A stretch of 64,000 bases of DNA from Pseudomonas azotoformans (GTDB lineage: Bacteria; Pseudomonadota; Gammaproteobacteria; Pseudomonadales; Pseudomonadaceae): the NCBI RefSeq assembly GCF_001579805.1, contig NZ_CP014546.1, positions 3,534,001-3,598,000 of the forward strand, given 5' to 3'. Positions 26,243 through 34,455 of the stretch are shown here, piece by piece. The translations under genes and the position numbers were made by a program. Under the pieces are notes generated by a model. That model did not search any database. It saw only the letters and a program-made list of their open reading frames with translations, and had not been told where the DNA came from. Positions within the stretch are counted from its first letter, which is position 1; the number at the start of each line of letters is the position of its first letter.

Positions 26243-27214
26243 TTATTTATTGGATGCTGGCTCGGGGCCAACCACGATCAGCCAGGGCGTGAAGGACTGC
26301 ACCCGTATCGGCAACGTTTGCGCGAGTAATCGCAAGGCGCGGTCGCTGTTATCCAACGGGATTACGGCAGACACGCGCAGGCTTTGCAGTGCGGCGCGAT
26401 CGAACTGCACACGGCCGCTGCGATGCCGGGCGATTTCATCCAGCACCTCGGGCAAGGGCTGGTTCTCCACCACCAATTGATGCCGGTGCCAGGCTTCGTT
26501 GATGCTGCTCGGGTCGACAGTGCCCGCCAAGCGGACTTCGTTCGTGTGCATCAGGGCCCGCGAACCTGCATCGACTTCCAGCGTCTGCTGGCCGTTCGCG
26601 CTTTGTGCCGCCACGCGCGACTGGAGCATGCTCAGCACCGTGACATCACCTTCGCGCTTGACCACGAACCGCGTGCCCAGTGCACGCAGGGTGCCTTGCG
26701 GCGTCTGCACGACAAATGGCCGGGTGCTGTCGTGGGCGACTTCCACCAGGATTTCGCCTTGCAACAGTTCGATACGACGCTGCTGGCCATCGAAATGCAG
26801 GTTCGCCGCGCTGATGCCATTGAGGGTCAGTGTCGAGCCGTCCGCCAGTTGCAGGGTTTGCCATTGGCTCGGGCCATTGCGCACATCGGCCATCCACTGC
26901 CGCGGATAGGGGCTGACCCACAATGCCGCTGCCGGAATCGCCAGGCTGCACGCCAATACCAGTGCGCGCACGGCGCGCTTGCTGCGACGCGGTTTCGGCT
27001 GCGCAAAGGCCGCATTCAATGCGGCACGGGCAGGGGCTTTTTTACCGCGCAGGGCCTGCATGCGCGAAACCACGGTTTCCATGCGTGCGGCGGCTGCAGC
27101 GTGATGCGGGCCTTGTTGTTTCCAGCGCTCAAACGCCTGCAACTGGGCCTCGTCCCATTCGCCATCGTGGAGGCGCAGCAGCCATTCGGCGGCTTGTTCT
27201 TCGACGTCCGACAT
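26243..27214 (-). CDS. FecR-like anti-sigma factor
   Basis: FecR-family sigma regulator, 323 residues. The N-terminal DUF4880 domain opens with EEQAAEWLLRLHDGEWDEAQLQAFERWKQ (about 5-33), a cytoplasmic domain that holds the sigma factor. A single membrane helix (about 82-102, ALVLACSLAIPAAALWVS) is followed by a periplasmic FecR domain with LADGSTLTLNGISA. It sits between the sigma factor and the receptor on the same strand. It should relay the receptor's signal to release or activate the sigma factor. Confidence 0.93.
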   Translation of the reverse strand: MSDVEEQAAEWLLRLHDGEWDEAQLQAFERWKQQGPHHAAAAARMETVVSRMQALRGKKAPARAALNAAFAQPKPRRSKRAVRALVLACSLAIPAAALWVSPYPRQWMADVRNGPSQWQTLQLADGSTLTLNGISAANLHFDGQQRRIELLQGEILVEVAHDSTRPFVVQTPQGTLRALGTRFVVKREGDVTVLSMLQSRVAAQSANGQQTLEVDAGSRALMHTNEVRLAGTVDPSSINEAWHRHQLVVENQPLPEVLDEIARHRSGRVQFDRAALQSLRVSAVIPLDNSDRALRLLAQTLPIRVQSFTPWLIVVGPEPASNK

Positions 27215-27220
27215 GCTCGA

Positions 27221-27739
27221 TCAAGTGTCCATGCTGTGGCTGCAATGCATAAGCGCCTGGATCAGGTACTTGCGCACGGTGCGTTCCGACAACTTGAGCT
27301 GCCGGGCAATCTGTTGCTGGGTCAAGTCTTCGAGGTAATACAGCACGAACGCCTGGCGCGAGTAAGTGTGCATGCCTTCCAGGATAAAGGCGATCTGTTC
27401 GAGGGCTTCAAGGGTGGTGTGGATTTGCTCCGGGGATTGGAACCCTTCAAGCGCGTCCACCGTCAATGCCAATTCTTGCAGGTAAGCCTGTTCAATCTGC
27501 CTGCGCCGCGCCTGGTCGATGAGCAGCCGCCGGGCGGTGGTGCTCAAATACGCGCGGGGTTCGCGAATGCCAGCGACGGACTCACGTGCGTTCAGGATGC
27601 GTGCAAACGTGTCCTGCGCCAGGTCGGCGGCATTCTGTCGACAGCCCAGCTTGCGTCTTAGCCAGGTGAGCAGCCAGCCATGATGCTCGCTGTAGAGCTG
27701 GGTAATTTCCCGTTGGAAGGGCGGTTCACCCACAGACAT
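27221..27739 (-). CDS. FecI-like ECF sigma factor
   Basis: Extracytoplasmic-function sigma factor of the iron-starvation subgroup, 172 residues. Region 2 contains LAQDTFARILNARE and PRAYLSTTARRLLIDQARRRQIEQAY, and region 4 has the helix-turn-helix LTQQQIARQLKLSERTVRKYLIQALMHC (about 140-167). It should direct transcription of the receptor gene downstream of fecR. A Fur-like box precedes it, so iron starvation would first raise the sigma factor. Confidence 0.94.
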   Translation of the reverse strand: MSVGEPPFQREITQLYSEHHGWLLTWLRRKLGCRQNAADLAQDTFARILNARESVAGIREPRAYLSTTARRLLIDQARRRQIEQAYLQELALTVDALEGFQSPEQIHTTLEALEQIAFILEGMHTYSRQAFVLYYLEDLTQQQIARQLKLSERTVRKYLIQALMHCSHSMDT

Positions 27740-27754
27740 AGGCGTGGCTCAAGT

Positions 27755-27773
27755 GTTATTGAGAATGGTTTTT
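27755..27773 (-). promoter_or_regulatory. Fur-box-like site upstream of fecI
   Basis: GTTATTGAGAATGGTTTTT agrees with the 19-base Fur consensus at about 12 positions and lies 16 bases upstream of the fecI start codon. Function is inferred from the match and the iron-related gene. Confidence 0.55.
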
Positions 27774-27939
27774 AATTGTGCAGCCAAGGGCCGGGTAAAC
27801 GCAATAGACTCGCGTTTGAAGGCGTAGAAGCCCGTTTTTGCTGGGTTTTGTCGCGCCTGAGAAAATATTTCAAATAAATTGCATTTAAATCAAGACATTG
27901 CGGATTTTTGGTGTATGATGCCGCCCACACCGAAACGAA

Positions 27940-28015
27940 GGGTGATTAGCTCAGCTGGGAGAGCGTCTGCCTTACAAGCAGAATGTCGGCGGTTCGATCC
28001 CGTCATCACCCACCA
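27940..28015 (+). tRNA. tRNA-Val (anticodon TAC), second copy
   Basis: Identical to the tRNA at 23418. An AAGACA-(16)-TATGAT promoter-like element precedes it, with a GC-rich discriminator (GCCGCC). Confidence 0.97.
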
Positions 28016-28034
28016 TTCGTTTTACGTGTTACGC

Positions 28035-28111
28035 GCAGCGGTAGTTCAGTCGGTTAGAATACCGGCCTGTCACGCCGGGGGTCGCGGGTTCGAGTCCCGT
28101 CCGCTGCGCCA
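28035..28111 (+). tRNA. tRNA-Asp (anticodon GTC), second copy
   Basis: Identical to the tRNA at 23513, 19 bases after the tRNA-Val. Confidence 0.97.
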
Positions 28112-28153
28112 TATTCGGTCACCTGGAACACTGAACGCCAGGTCACCCCAAGA

Positions 28154-28180
28154 AGCCCGCTCATTGAGCGGGCTTTTTTT
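28154..28180 (+). terminator. Terminator of tRNA operon copy 2
   Basis: AGCCCGCTC-ATT-GAGCGGGCT followed by TTTTTT. Confidence 0.88.
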
Positions 28181-28415
28181 CGTCTGCAATTTATCCTCTT
28201 TGCGCACTCCCGGTGTGCACTGCCTATTCGTCTTGAACTGTACGGGTGCGTCATGACGTGGGGGAATACCCCCATGCACATTGGTTGATTGCGTCCTCGG
28301 TCGCTTAAACGTTTATCTATAGCCACGCGAAGACTTCCAGGCGGGTTACCGGCAGCAGGATGCTGCGGGGCTCGCTCTCCAACATAAAAATAGTCTGCAA
28401 GGGGAATGGCTCTCT
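28181..28415. other. Non-coding gap before BCCT gene
   Basis: I see no gene, operator or repeat in this stretch. The BCCT promoter should lie here, and AAGGGGA about 15 bases before its start is the likely ribosome site. Confidence 0.4.
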
Positions 28416-29999
28416 ATGAAATATCCACTGCGTCCGTTGGTGTTCTGGCCAACGTTCCTGATCCTGCTGGCGGCAGTGATCGCCAGCTACGTCGACCTGA
28501 ATGCATTCCTTGCGGCCAGCAAACAGCTCAACAACTTGATCCTGAAGAACTTCTCATGGCTGTTCAGTGCCGGCTCGTTTGCCATGGTGGTGCTGACCGC
28601 GATCGTCTACTTTTCCGCGCTGGGCAAGGTGCGGATCGGCGGTGAAGACGCCCAGCCGTTGCTGAGCAAATGGCGCTGGTTCATGGTGGCGCTGTGCACC
28701 ACGCTGGCGGTGGGCGTGCTGTTCTGGACCACCGCCGAGCCGCTTTACCATCTGTACGGCCCGCCCACCAGCCTGCCGATCGAGGCGGGCAGTTCGGCGG
28801 CGAAGAGTTTTGCCATGTCGACGATGTTCCTGCACTGGACCATCACGCCCTACGCCATCTACCTGGTGCCCTCGCTGGTGTTTGCGTTGGTGTTCTACAA
28901 CCGTCGCAGCAACTTTTCCATCGGCGCCATGCTTGAACCGTTGCTGGGCGAAGCACGGGTCCGGCGCTATGCCGGGCTGATCGACACCCTGGCGATGTTC
29001 GCCCTGGTGGCCGGCATGGCCTCGTCCCTGGGCACCGGTGCGTTGACCCTGGCCGGTGGCCTGGCCCAGTACATCGGCGGTGAAACCACGCCGTTCCGAC
29101 TGGCCATCATCATTGCAATCATCGTCATCACCTTTGTCGCCTCGGCCGCCAGCGGTCTGCAGAAAGGCATTGTGATGCTGTCTTCGTTCAACACCTGGAT
29201 CATGCTGGCCCTGGGGCTGTTCGTGCTGTTGTGCGGGCCGACCCTGTACATGTTCAGCCTCGGCGTCGAGTCGCTTGGCGTGTACCTCGACACCTTCTTC
29301 AGCCGCAGCCTGTTCACCGGCGCCGCCAGTGGCGACACCTGGCCGCACAGCTGGACGGTGTTCTACTGGTCGGTGTGGTTTGCCTGGGCACCGGTCAGCG
29401 CGTTGTTCCTCGGCAAGATCGGCCGCGGCTACACGGTGCGTGAATTCATCCATATCAACATGCTGTACCCGGCGTTGTTCACGGCGGTGTGGATCTGCAT
29501 CTTCTCCGGCACCAGCCTGTACTTCGATGCGCTGGGCGACGGCAGCCTCAACCGGGTGCTGAACGAGCAGGGCGTGGAGCACGTGCTGTACCAGATGTTC
29601 CAGCAACTGCCGGCGAGCGGCCTGATGATCGCGTTCCTGCTGTTCGTGGCATTCATCTCCTTTGTCACCGCCGCCGACTCCAGCACCGATGTGATCGCCA
29701 ACCTGTGCAGCAAAGGTGTGACCGCCGATTCCGATCTGGACGGCAATCCGATGTTGAAGATCGTCTGGGGCGTGATCATCGGCTCGGTGTCGTGGGTGAT
29801 GGTCTCATTCGTCGGCATCGACGGCGTGAAGATGCTCTCCAACCTCGGCGGCCTGCCGGGCATGATCCTGGTGTTGCTGGCCAGTACCTCGCTGATCTTC
29901 TGGTTGAAAAACCCCGCATTGCTGGATGTGAAACGCCTTCAGCGGACCCCCGAGACGGAACTGCGCGGCGCCAGCCCGGTGCCGGATTTCGCCCGCTGA
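28416..29999 (+). CDS. BCCT-family transporter
   Basis: Betaine/carnitine/choline transporter family protein, 527 residues and about 12 helices, importing a quaternary-ammonium or related compound with Na+ or H+. The central family region WTVFYWSVWFAWAPVSALFLGKIGRG (about 310-335) matches the conserved helix 8 pattern. Within the substrate region the usual W-W-x-S-W is WSVWFAW, so the ligand may differ from betaine. It is followed after 27 bases by a CocE/NonD hydrolase, suggesting an import-then-hydrolyse pathway. Start chosen at MKYPL. Confidence 0.9.
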   Translation: MKYPLRPLVFWPTFLILLAAVIASYVDLNAFLAASKQLNNLILKNFSWLFSAGSFAMVVLTAIVYFSALGKVRIGGEDAQPLLSKWRWFMVALCTTLAVGVLFWTTAEPLYHLYGPPTSLPIEAGSSAAKSFAMSTMFLHWTITPYAIYLVPSLVFALVFYNRRSNFSIGAMLEPLLGEARVRRYAGLIDTLAMFALVAGMASSLGTGALTLAGGLAQYIGGETTPFRLAIIIAIIVITFVASAASGLQKGIVMLSSFNTWIMLALGLFVLLCGPTLYMFSLGVESLGVYLDTFFSRSLFTGAASGDTWPHSWTVFYWSVWFAWAPVSALFLGKIGRGYTVREFIHINMLYPALFTAVWICIFSGTSLYFDALGDGSLNRVLNEQGVEHVLYQMFQQLPASGLMIAFLLFVAFISFVTAADSSTDVIANLCSKGVTADSDLDGNPMLKIVWGVIIGSVSWVMVSFVGIDGVKMLSNLGGLPGMILVLLASTSLIFWLKNPALLDVKRLQRTPETELRGASPVPDFAR

Positions 30000-30026
30000 T
30001 CGATTGAACCGCTGTAGGAGTTACTG

Positions 30027-32033
30027 ATGGAAATCGTCACTGAATTTGCTTACACCGTGCGCGAAATCGAGCACTGCCTGATCCCCTTGAAGGACGGCAC
30101 CCAACTGGCCGCCCGTATCTGGTTGCCGGAAGTCGCCGGTTTGCAGACCTTCCCGGCAATCCTCGAATACCTGCCGTACCGCAAACGCGACGGCACCGCC
30201 GTACGCGACGCGCTGACCCATCCGTGGATGGCGGGGCAGGGCTACGTGTGTGTGCGGGTGGACATGCGAGGCAATGGTGAATCCCAGGGCCTGATGGCCG
30301 ATGAATACCTGTTGCAGGAACAGGAAGACGCCCTCGAAGTGATCGACTGGTTGTGCCAGCAACCCTGGTGCGACGGCAATGTCGGCATGATGGGCATTTC
30401 CTGGGGCGGCTTCAACGGCCTGCAAGTCGCCGCGCGCCAGCCCGAAGCGTTGAAAGCGATCATTACCCTGTGCTCCACCGATGACCGCTTTGCCGACGAC
30501 ATCCATTACAAGGGCGGCAACCTGTTGATGGAGAACTTCGGCTGGGCTGCCACCATGCTCAACTTCAGTGCGGCGGTGCCTGACCCGCTGTTGGTCGACG
30601 ACTGGAAAAGCCTCTGGCACCAACGCCTGGACGCCATGCCGTTGCTGGCGGAAACCTGGCTGCAACACCAGACCCGCGATGATTACTGGCGCCACGGCTC
30701 GGTGTGCGAGGACTATTCAAAGATCAAGGCCGCCGTGTATGCGGTGGGCGGCTGGGGCGATGCCTATCGCAACACCGTTTCGCGCCTGATGCAAAACCTG
30801 CCGGGCCCGAAGAAAGCCATGATCGGGCCGTGGATCCACAAGTACCCGCATTTTGCTGTGCCGAACCCGGCTATTGGCTTCCTGCAAGAGGCCAAACGCT
30901 GGTGGGATCACTGGCTTAAGGGCATCGATAACGGGGTAATGGATGACGCAGCCTGCACTTTTTACCTACAGGATATTCTGCCGCCGAAGGGCAGTTATGC
31001 CGAGCGGCCGGGTATCTGGGTGCAAACGGCAGGTTGGCCGGATCCGCAGGTGCAATGGACCGATTTCAGTCTCGGTGAACAGGGGCTGAGTGCAGGATCA
31101 GAGCCTTTGGCGGCGCCGCGCAGTCTCTGCTCGCCGCTGACCACCGGCCTGCATCAGGGCGAATACTGCGCCATCTGGTTTGGCCCCGACGGGCCGACGG
31201 ATCAACGCCGCGATGACGCTAACTCGCTGTGCTTCGACTCCCCACCGCTGACCGAGCCGCTGGCGCTGCTCGGCGATGCACGTCTTAAGTTGCGCCTGGC
31301 CAGTGACACCGCCTGTGGCCAATTGGTCGCCCGGCTGAATGCGATAGCGCCGGACGGGCAAGTCACGCAGATCAGCTACGGTGTGCTTAATCTCACCCTG
31401 CGTGAGGACTTTTCCCAGGTAACACCTGTAGTCCCTGGTGAACCGATGGATGTGCAGCTAAACCTCGACCACATCGGCATGCGCCTGCCCGCCGGCTACC
31501 GTTTGCGCCTGGCCCTCAGCACCGCGAGTTTCCCGTTGCTGTGGCCGAGCCGCGAGCTGACCACCCTGACGTTGTTGCCGAGCCTGCAAAGCCTGCAACT
31601 GCCGATATTCAACGGCGAGGCGGTGGACTGCCCGTTCGAAGCGCCGCAGTCGGCTACGCCGGTCGCGATGGAAGTCCTACGTGCTGCTGCGCCGAAACGT
31701 ACGTTGATCGAAGACGTGGGCAGTGGTGAAGTCTGCGTGAAAATCGAAGATGATTTGGGTTCGGTGCGTTTTACCGACCACGGTTTGTCGGTAGACCAGC
31801 GCTGCACCGAGCAGTACCGCACCTTGCCTTGGGATCCACTGTCGACGCGCGCCGATATCGAATGGCACTACCGTGTCGGCCGCGACCAGTGGGCCGTGGA
31901 GGTGGAAAGCCACTTGAGCGTGCACGCCGATGCCGAGTGGTTCTACATCGAAGCGGAGCAGACCGCCTGGGAAAACGGCCAGTTGGAACACCGTCGGCAA
32001 TGGAGTAAACGCGTGGCCAGGGTCGCGCTCTGA
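30027..32033 (+). CDS. CocE/NonD-family (X-Pro dipeptidyl peptidase S15) hydrolase
   Basis: Serine hydrolase, 668 residues, of the S15/CocE type that cleaves esters or peptide bonds. The alpha/beta-hydrolase core has the nucleophile Ser125 in GMMGISWGGFNG, Asp in YAVGGWGDAYRNT and His in GPWIHKYPH, giving the expected triad. The C-terminal half (about 340-660) is the jelly-roll PepX_C domain. It lacks a signal peptide and is therefore cytoplasmic. TAGGAG precedes the ATG. With the BCCT transporter and a LysR gene it forms a three-gene unit. Natural substrates could be acylated choline or carnitine esters or dipeptides; that is inference. Confidence 0.9.
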   Translation: MEIVTEFAYTVREIEHCLIPLKDGTQLAARIWLPEVAGLQTFPAILEYLPYRKRDGTAVRDALTHPWMAGQGYVCVRVDMRGNGESQGLMADEYLLQEQEDALEVIDWLCQQPWCDGNVGMMGISWGGFNGLQVAARQPEALKAIITLCSTDDRFADDIHYKGGNLLMENFGWAATMLNFSAAVPDPLLVDDWKSLWHQRLDAMPLLAETWLQHQTRDDYWRHGSVCEDYSKIKAAVYAVGGWGDAYRNTVSRLMQNLPGPKKAMIGPWIHKYPHFAVPNPAIGFLQEAKRWWDHWLKGIDNGVMDDAACTFYLQDILPPKGSYAERPGIWVQTAGWPDPQVQWTDFSLGEQGLSAGSEPLAAPRSLCSPLTTGLHQGEYCAIWFGPDGPTDQRRDDANSLCFDSPPLTEPLALLGDARLKLRLASDTACGQLVARLNAIAPDGQVTQISYGVLNLTLREDFSQVTPVVPGEPMDVQLNLDHIGMRLPAGYRLRLALSTASFPLLWPSRELTTLTLLPSLQSLQLPIFNGEAVDCPFEAPQSATPVAMEVLRAAAPKRTLIEDVGSGEVCVKIEDDLGSVRFTDHGLSVDQRCTEQYRTLPWDPLSTRADIEWHYRVGRDQWAVEVESHLSVHADAEWFYIEAEQTAWENGQLEHRRQWSKRVARVAL

Positions 32034-32116
32034 GCAGGCAACTGGCAGGATGCACGCCAACGTGATCTCTGCGGGCCTGGGGTAACCTGGGCCCGTCATT
32101 GCCAATGGACTTGCTC

Positions 32117-33052
32117 ATGTCGCGCCGAAACGTCGATCTTCCTCCCCTCAACTGCTTGCAGACCTTCGAAGCGGCGGCCCGCCATTTGAGCTTTACCCAG
32201 GCGGCCCATGAACTGAACCTGACCCAAAGCGCAGTCAGCCGCCAGGTTAAGCGCCTCGAAGAAGACCTGGCCCGCCCGCTGTTTTATCGGTTGGCCCAGG
32301 GCCTGAGCCTGACCCCCGCCGGGGTACGTTATTTCCGTACCGTCCAACGCCTGTTGCGCGAGCTTGATCGCGAGTCCGCCGAGTTGCGCAGACGCGGTGC
32401 CGATCGCCAGTTGACCCTGGCCAGCACGCCCACCATCAGTTCCATCTGGCTGGCCGGTCTGTTGCCGCAGTTCCAGCGCGACCACCCGGACCTGGATATC
32501 CGCATCCTGTGCAGCGAAAGTCCCAGCCACCTGGATGTCAGCGAATACGACCTGGGTTTGTTCTATCACTTGGATGAACTGGCGGCGCCCCACGGCCTTG
32601 AGCTGTCGCCGGTGTTTGACAGCGAACAGGTCATCACCGTGTGCAGCCCCGATTACCTTGAGCGTCACGGCCCGATTCGCGACCTGCATCACTTGTTGCA
32701 CGCTCACACTTTGCTGATCGTTGAGGACCACCATCACGACTGGCTCACCTGGGCCGACTGGTTCGCTGATGCGGGCGCCGATTACTACTCGCCGCGTCAC
32801 GCCTTGCGCACCAACAGCTATCAACTGTTGATGCAGTCGGCGGTGATGGGGCACGGCGTCGCCCTCGGCTGGAAGCGCTTGCTGGACAGCGACCTCGATT
32901 CCGGGCGCCTGCAAATGGCCTTGCCCCACAACATGCACAGTCGCGGCCGCCTGCACTTGATGCAGCCACATCACCGCAACCCGCCGGCGGCGGTGCGCAG
33001 TTTTCGTCAGTGGTTGCAGGCTCGAACGGCGGAGCCAGAACAGGCTGGCTGA
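32117..33052 (+). CDS. LysR-family (GcvA-like) transcriptional regulator
   Basis: LysR-type regulator, 311 residues from the ATG at 32117; an in-frame ATG at 32105 is equally plausible. The N-terminal domain has the GcvA-style opening LPPLNCLQTFEAAARHLSFTQAAHELNLTQSAVSRQVKRLEEDL, and the substrate-binding domain runs from about residue 95. It lies 83 bases after the hydrolase on the same strand and is the natural regulator of the BCCT/hydrolase pair, although it could also be transcribed separately. Confidence 0.86.
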   Translation: MSRRNVDLPPLNCLQTFEAAARHLSFTQAAHELNLTQSAVSRQVKRLEEDLARPLFYRLAQGLSLTPAGVRYFRTVQRLLRELDRESAELRRRGADRQLTLASTPTISSIWLAGLLPQFQRDHPDLDIRILCSESPSHLDVSEYDLGLFYHLDELAAPHGLELSPVFDSEQVITVCSPDYLERHGPIRDLHHLLHAHTLLIVEDHHHDWLTWADWFADAGADYYSPRHALRTNSYQLLMQSAVMGHGVALGWKRLLDSDLDSGRLQMALPHNMHSRGRLHLMQPHHRNPPAAVRSFRQWLQARTAEPEQAG

Positions 33053-33055
33053 GGG

Positions 33056-33178
33056 TCAGTGCTGACCGGTTTTTTTCTTTTTGGTCTGGCGTGTTGCCAG
33101 GTGTTCGAAGCAAAAAGACGCGGTGCCGAACACGGCGATCAGGGTCAGTACGATCATGCCGAGGGTTGAGCTTTCCAC
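33056..33178 (-). CDS. Small single-helix membrane protein (40 residues)
   Basis: A GTG-initiated 40-residue frame with TAGGAAATCACC immediately upstream as ribosome site. The N-terminal two thirds form a membrane helix (about 7-27, LGMIVLTLIAVFGTASFCF), followed by a basic tail rich in Lys (RQTKKKK). It lies between the convergent LysR gene, which it nearly touches, and the catalase-like gene. I do not recognise a family. The organised start site and the amphipathic pattern argue against chance, but there is no homology evidence. Confidence 0.5.
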   Translation of the reverse strand: MESSTLGMIVLTLIAVFGTASFCFEHLATRQTKKKKTGQH

Positions 33179-33241
33179 GGTGATTTCCTACGGGTGATGG
33201 GGTAGGTACTCACGGTAGAGGCGGGGTGAAAACGGCTCAAT

Positions 33242-33272
33242 AGACCCGACGCAATCCTTACGCCGTCGGGTC
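33242..33272 (-). terminator. Hairpin after catalase-like gene
   Basis: GACCCGACG...CGTCGGGTC, a nine-base stem. Lacking a T run on the minus strand, it is a weak candidate terminator for the catalase-cytochrome pair. Confidence 0.4.
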
Positions 33273-33288
33273 CATTGTTACGCATTCT

Positions 33289-34455
33289 TTACGGAGCGTT
33301 GCGGCTGTGGCGGTAATCGCTGACCGCTTCGTACACCGCCTTGCGCAAGCGGTTGATGCCGCCGATTGGGCGGTGTTCCGCTACACCAAACCAGGGGTTG
33401 AACGACTGGTTGTCGCACGCCAGGTTCTGCTCGGGTGTGTCGAAATCCTGCGCCGGTATACGCACCTTGGCCACGGTTTCATAGGGCGCATCGCTCTCCT
33501 TCCATTCGATGCTGGTGTCTTCGATCGGCATGAATTTCTGCGGGTTCTGCCGCTGGATCTGCAGCACGAAACACGCAGGCACGCGGTCAGTGGACAGCTG
33601 CTGGCTCAAGGCGCTGCGCAGGAAGTTCGGCAGGTCCTGGTTCTGCTTGGGCAGTTGATATTCCGGGCAGCTCTGCGGGTCGGGTGCGACGCGGAACTTG
33701 GCGTTGGCCGCGCCGAACTTGTAGGGCGACACCGAAAAGTAGGTGGTCTGCGTCGGGCTGGCCGGTGCGGGCGCCAGGGTCGCCAGGGCGATAAACAGAT
33801 GGCGTACCTGCCAGGTCCGTGGGTCGGCCTTGGGGAAGAACGCCAGGACTTTCTTGCCATCTGCTTGCGCGCCGATGTTCTGCGCGTACTCCGCCACATC
33901 GCTGACAAAGAAGTTCGGGTGGCTGAACATCACGAAGTCCTGTTCCGTGCGCGCCTGTTGGTCGGCCAGCAGTTGCTTGCCCGGCACGTCCAGCAGCTTG
34001 AGCGCCATGCCCCGCGCATCACGGATGCTGTCGAACTGCGGGTAGGCGTTGCCGTTGGACAGCCGCATCATCGCCTGCCAGGTCTTGCCCGGTTCGGCGA
34101 ACACGCCTTGGCGCAATGCCGGGTCGAGGTCGGCCAACACGCTGACCTCGGCCTTCACGCAACCATGGGCCTTGGCATGGGCATCGCGCAGGTAGCGTGT
34201 GCCTTCGCGGTGCTGGTCGACGATGCGCACCGCCGTCTGGATGATGCCTTGGGTCATCGCCGCTTCGCCGGGCGGAGTCTGCTCATTCGGCGACACCGGG
34301 CCGCTGTGCTGCCAGGCATACCAGGCACTGGCGCCCAGCCAACCGAGCAGGCCGAGGCCCACCAGCCACAGCAGGGTCTTGCCGAGGAATGCGCCGATGC
34401 GCAGCCACAGGCGGGCGAGCAGGGAAGGTCGGTCGTAGGGGGATCGAATCATCAT
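33289..34455 (-). CDS. Catalase-family protein (SrpA-like), membrane-anchored
   Basis: Heme catalase-superfamily protein, 388 residues. An N-terminal membrane anchor (about 20-47, with AWYAWQHSG) precedes the catalase-like fold. Landmarks are the HAK segment in DAHAKAHGCVKAEVSVL (the catalytic His position), SIRDARGMALKLL, FVMFSHPNFFVSD, and the C-terminal heme region PIGGINRLRKAVYEAVSDYRHSR. It lacks the full-size catalase insertions, typical of the SrpA group. Its start overlaps the stop of the diheme cytochrome gene by four bases, so both are co-translated and probably act together at the periplasmic face. Confidence 0.85.
   Translation of the reverse strand: MMIRSPYDRPSLLARLWLRIGAFLGKTLLWLVGLGLLGWLGASAWYAWQHSGPVSPNEQTPPGEAAMTQGIIQTAVRIVDQHREGTRYLRDAHAKAHGCVKAEVSVLADLDPALRQGVFAEPGKTWQAMMRLSNGNAYPQFDSIRDARGMALKLLDVPGKQLLADQQARTEQDFVMFSHPNFFVSDVAEYAQNIGAQADGKKVLAFFPKADPRTWQVRHLFIALATLAPAPASPTQTTYFSVSPYKFGAANAKFRVAPDPQSCPEYQLPKQNQDLPNFLRSALSQQLSTDRVPACFVLQIQRQNPQKFMPIEDTSIEWKESDAPYETVAKVRIPAQDFDTPEQNLACDNQSFNPWFGVAEHRPIGGINRLRKAVYEAVSDYRHSRNAP

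Larger units (their letters stand above)
27925..28178 (+). repeat. Long direct repeat, copy 2 (tRNA-Val/tRNA-Asp operon with terminator)
   Basis: Second copy of the 254-base block at 23403-23656. Both tRNAs are identical; differences are in the 19-base spacer (GCTTCATGTG versus GTTTTACGTG) and the tail. Confidence 0.93.

Noticed and set aside
27879..28256. Open frame across the second tRNA operon
   Set aside because: It runs through tRNA-Val, tRNA-Asp and the terminator, so it cannot be a real gene. The same applies to 23369-23599.
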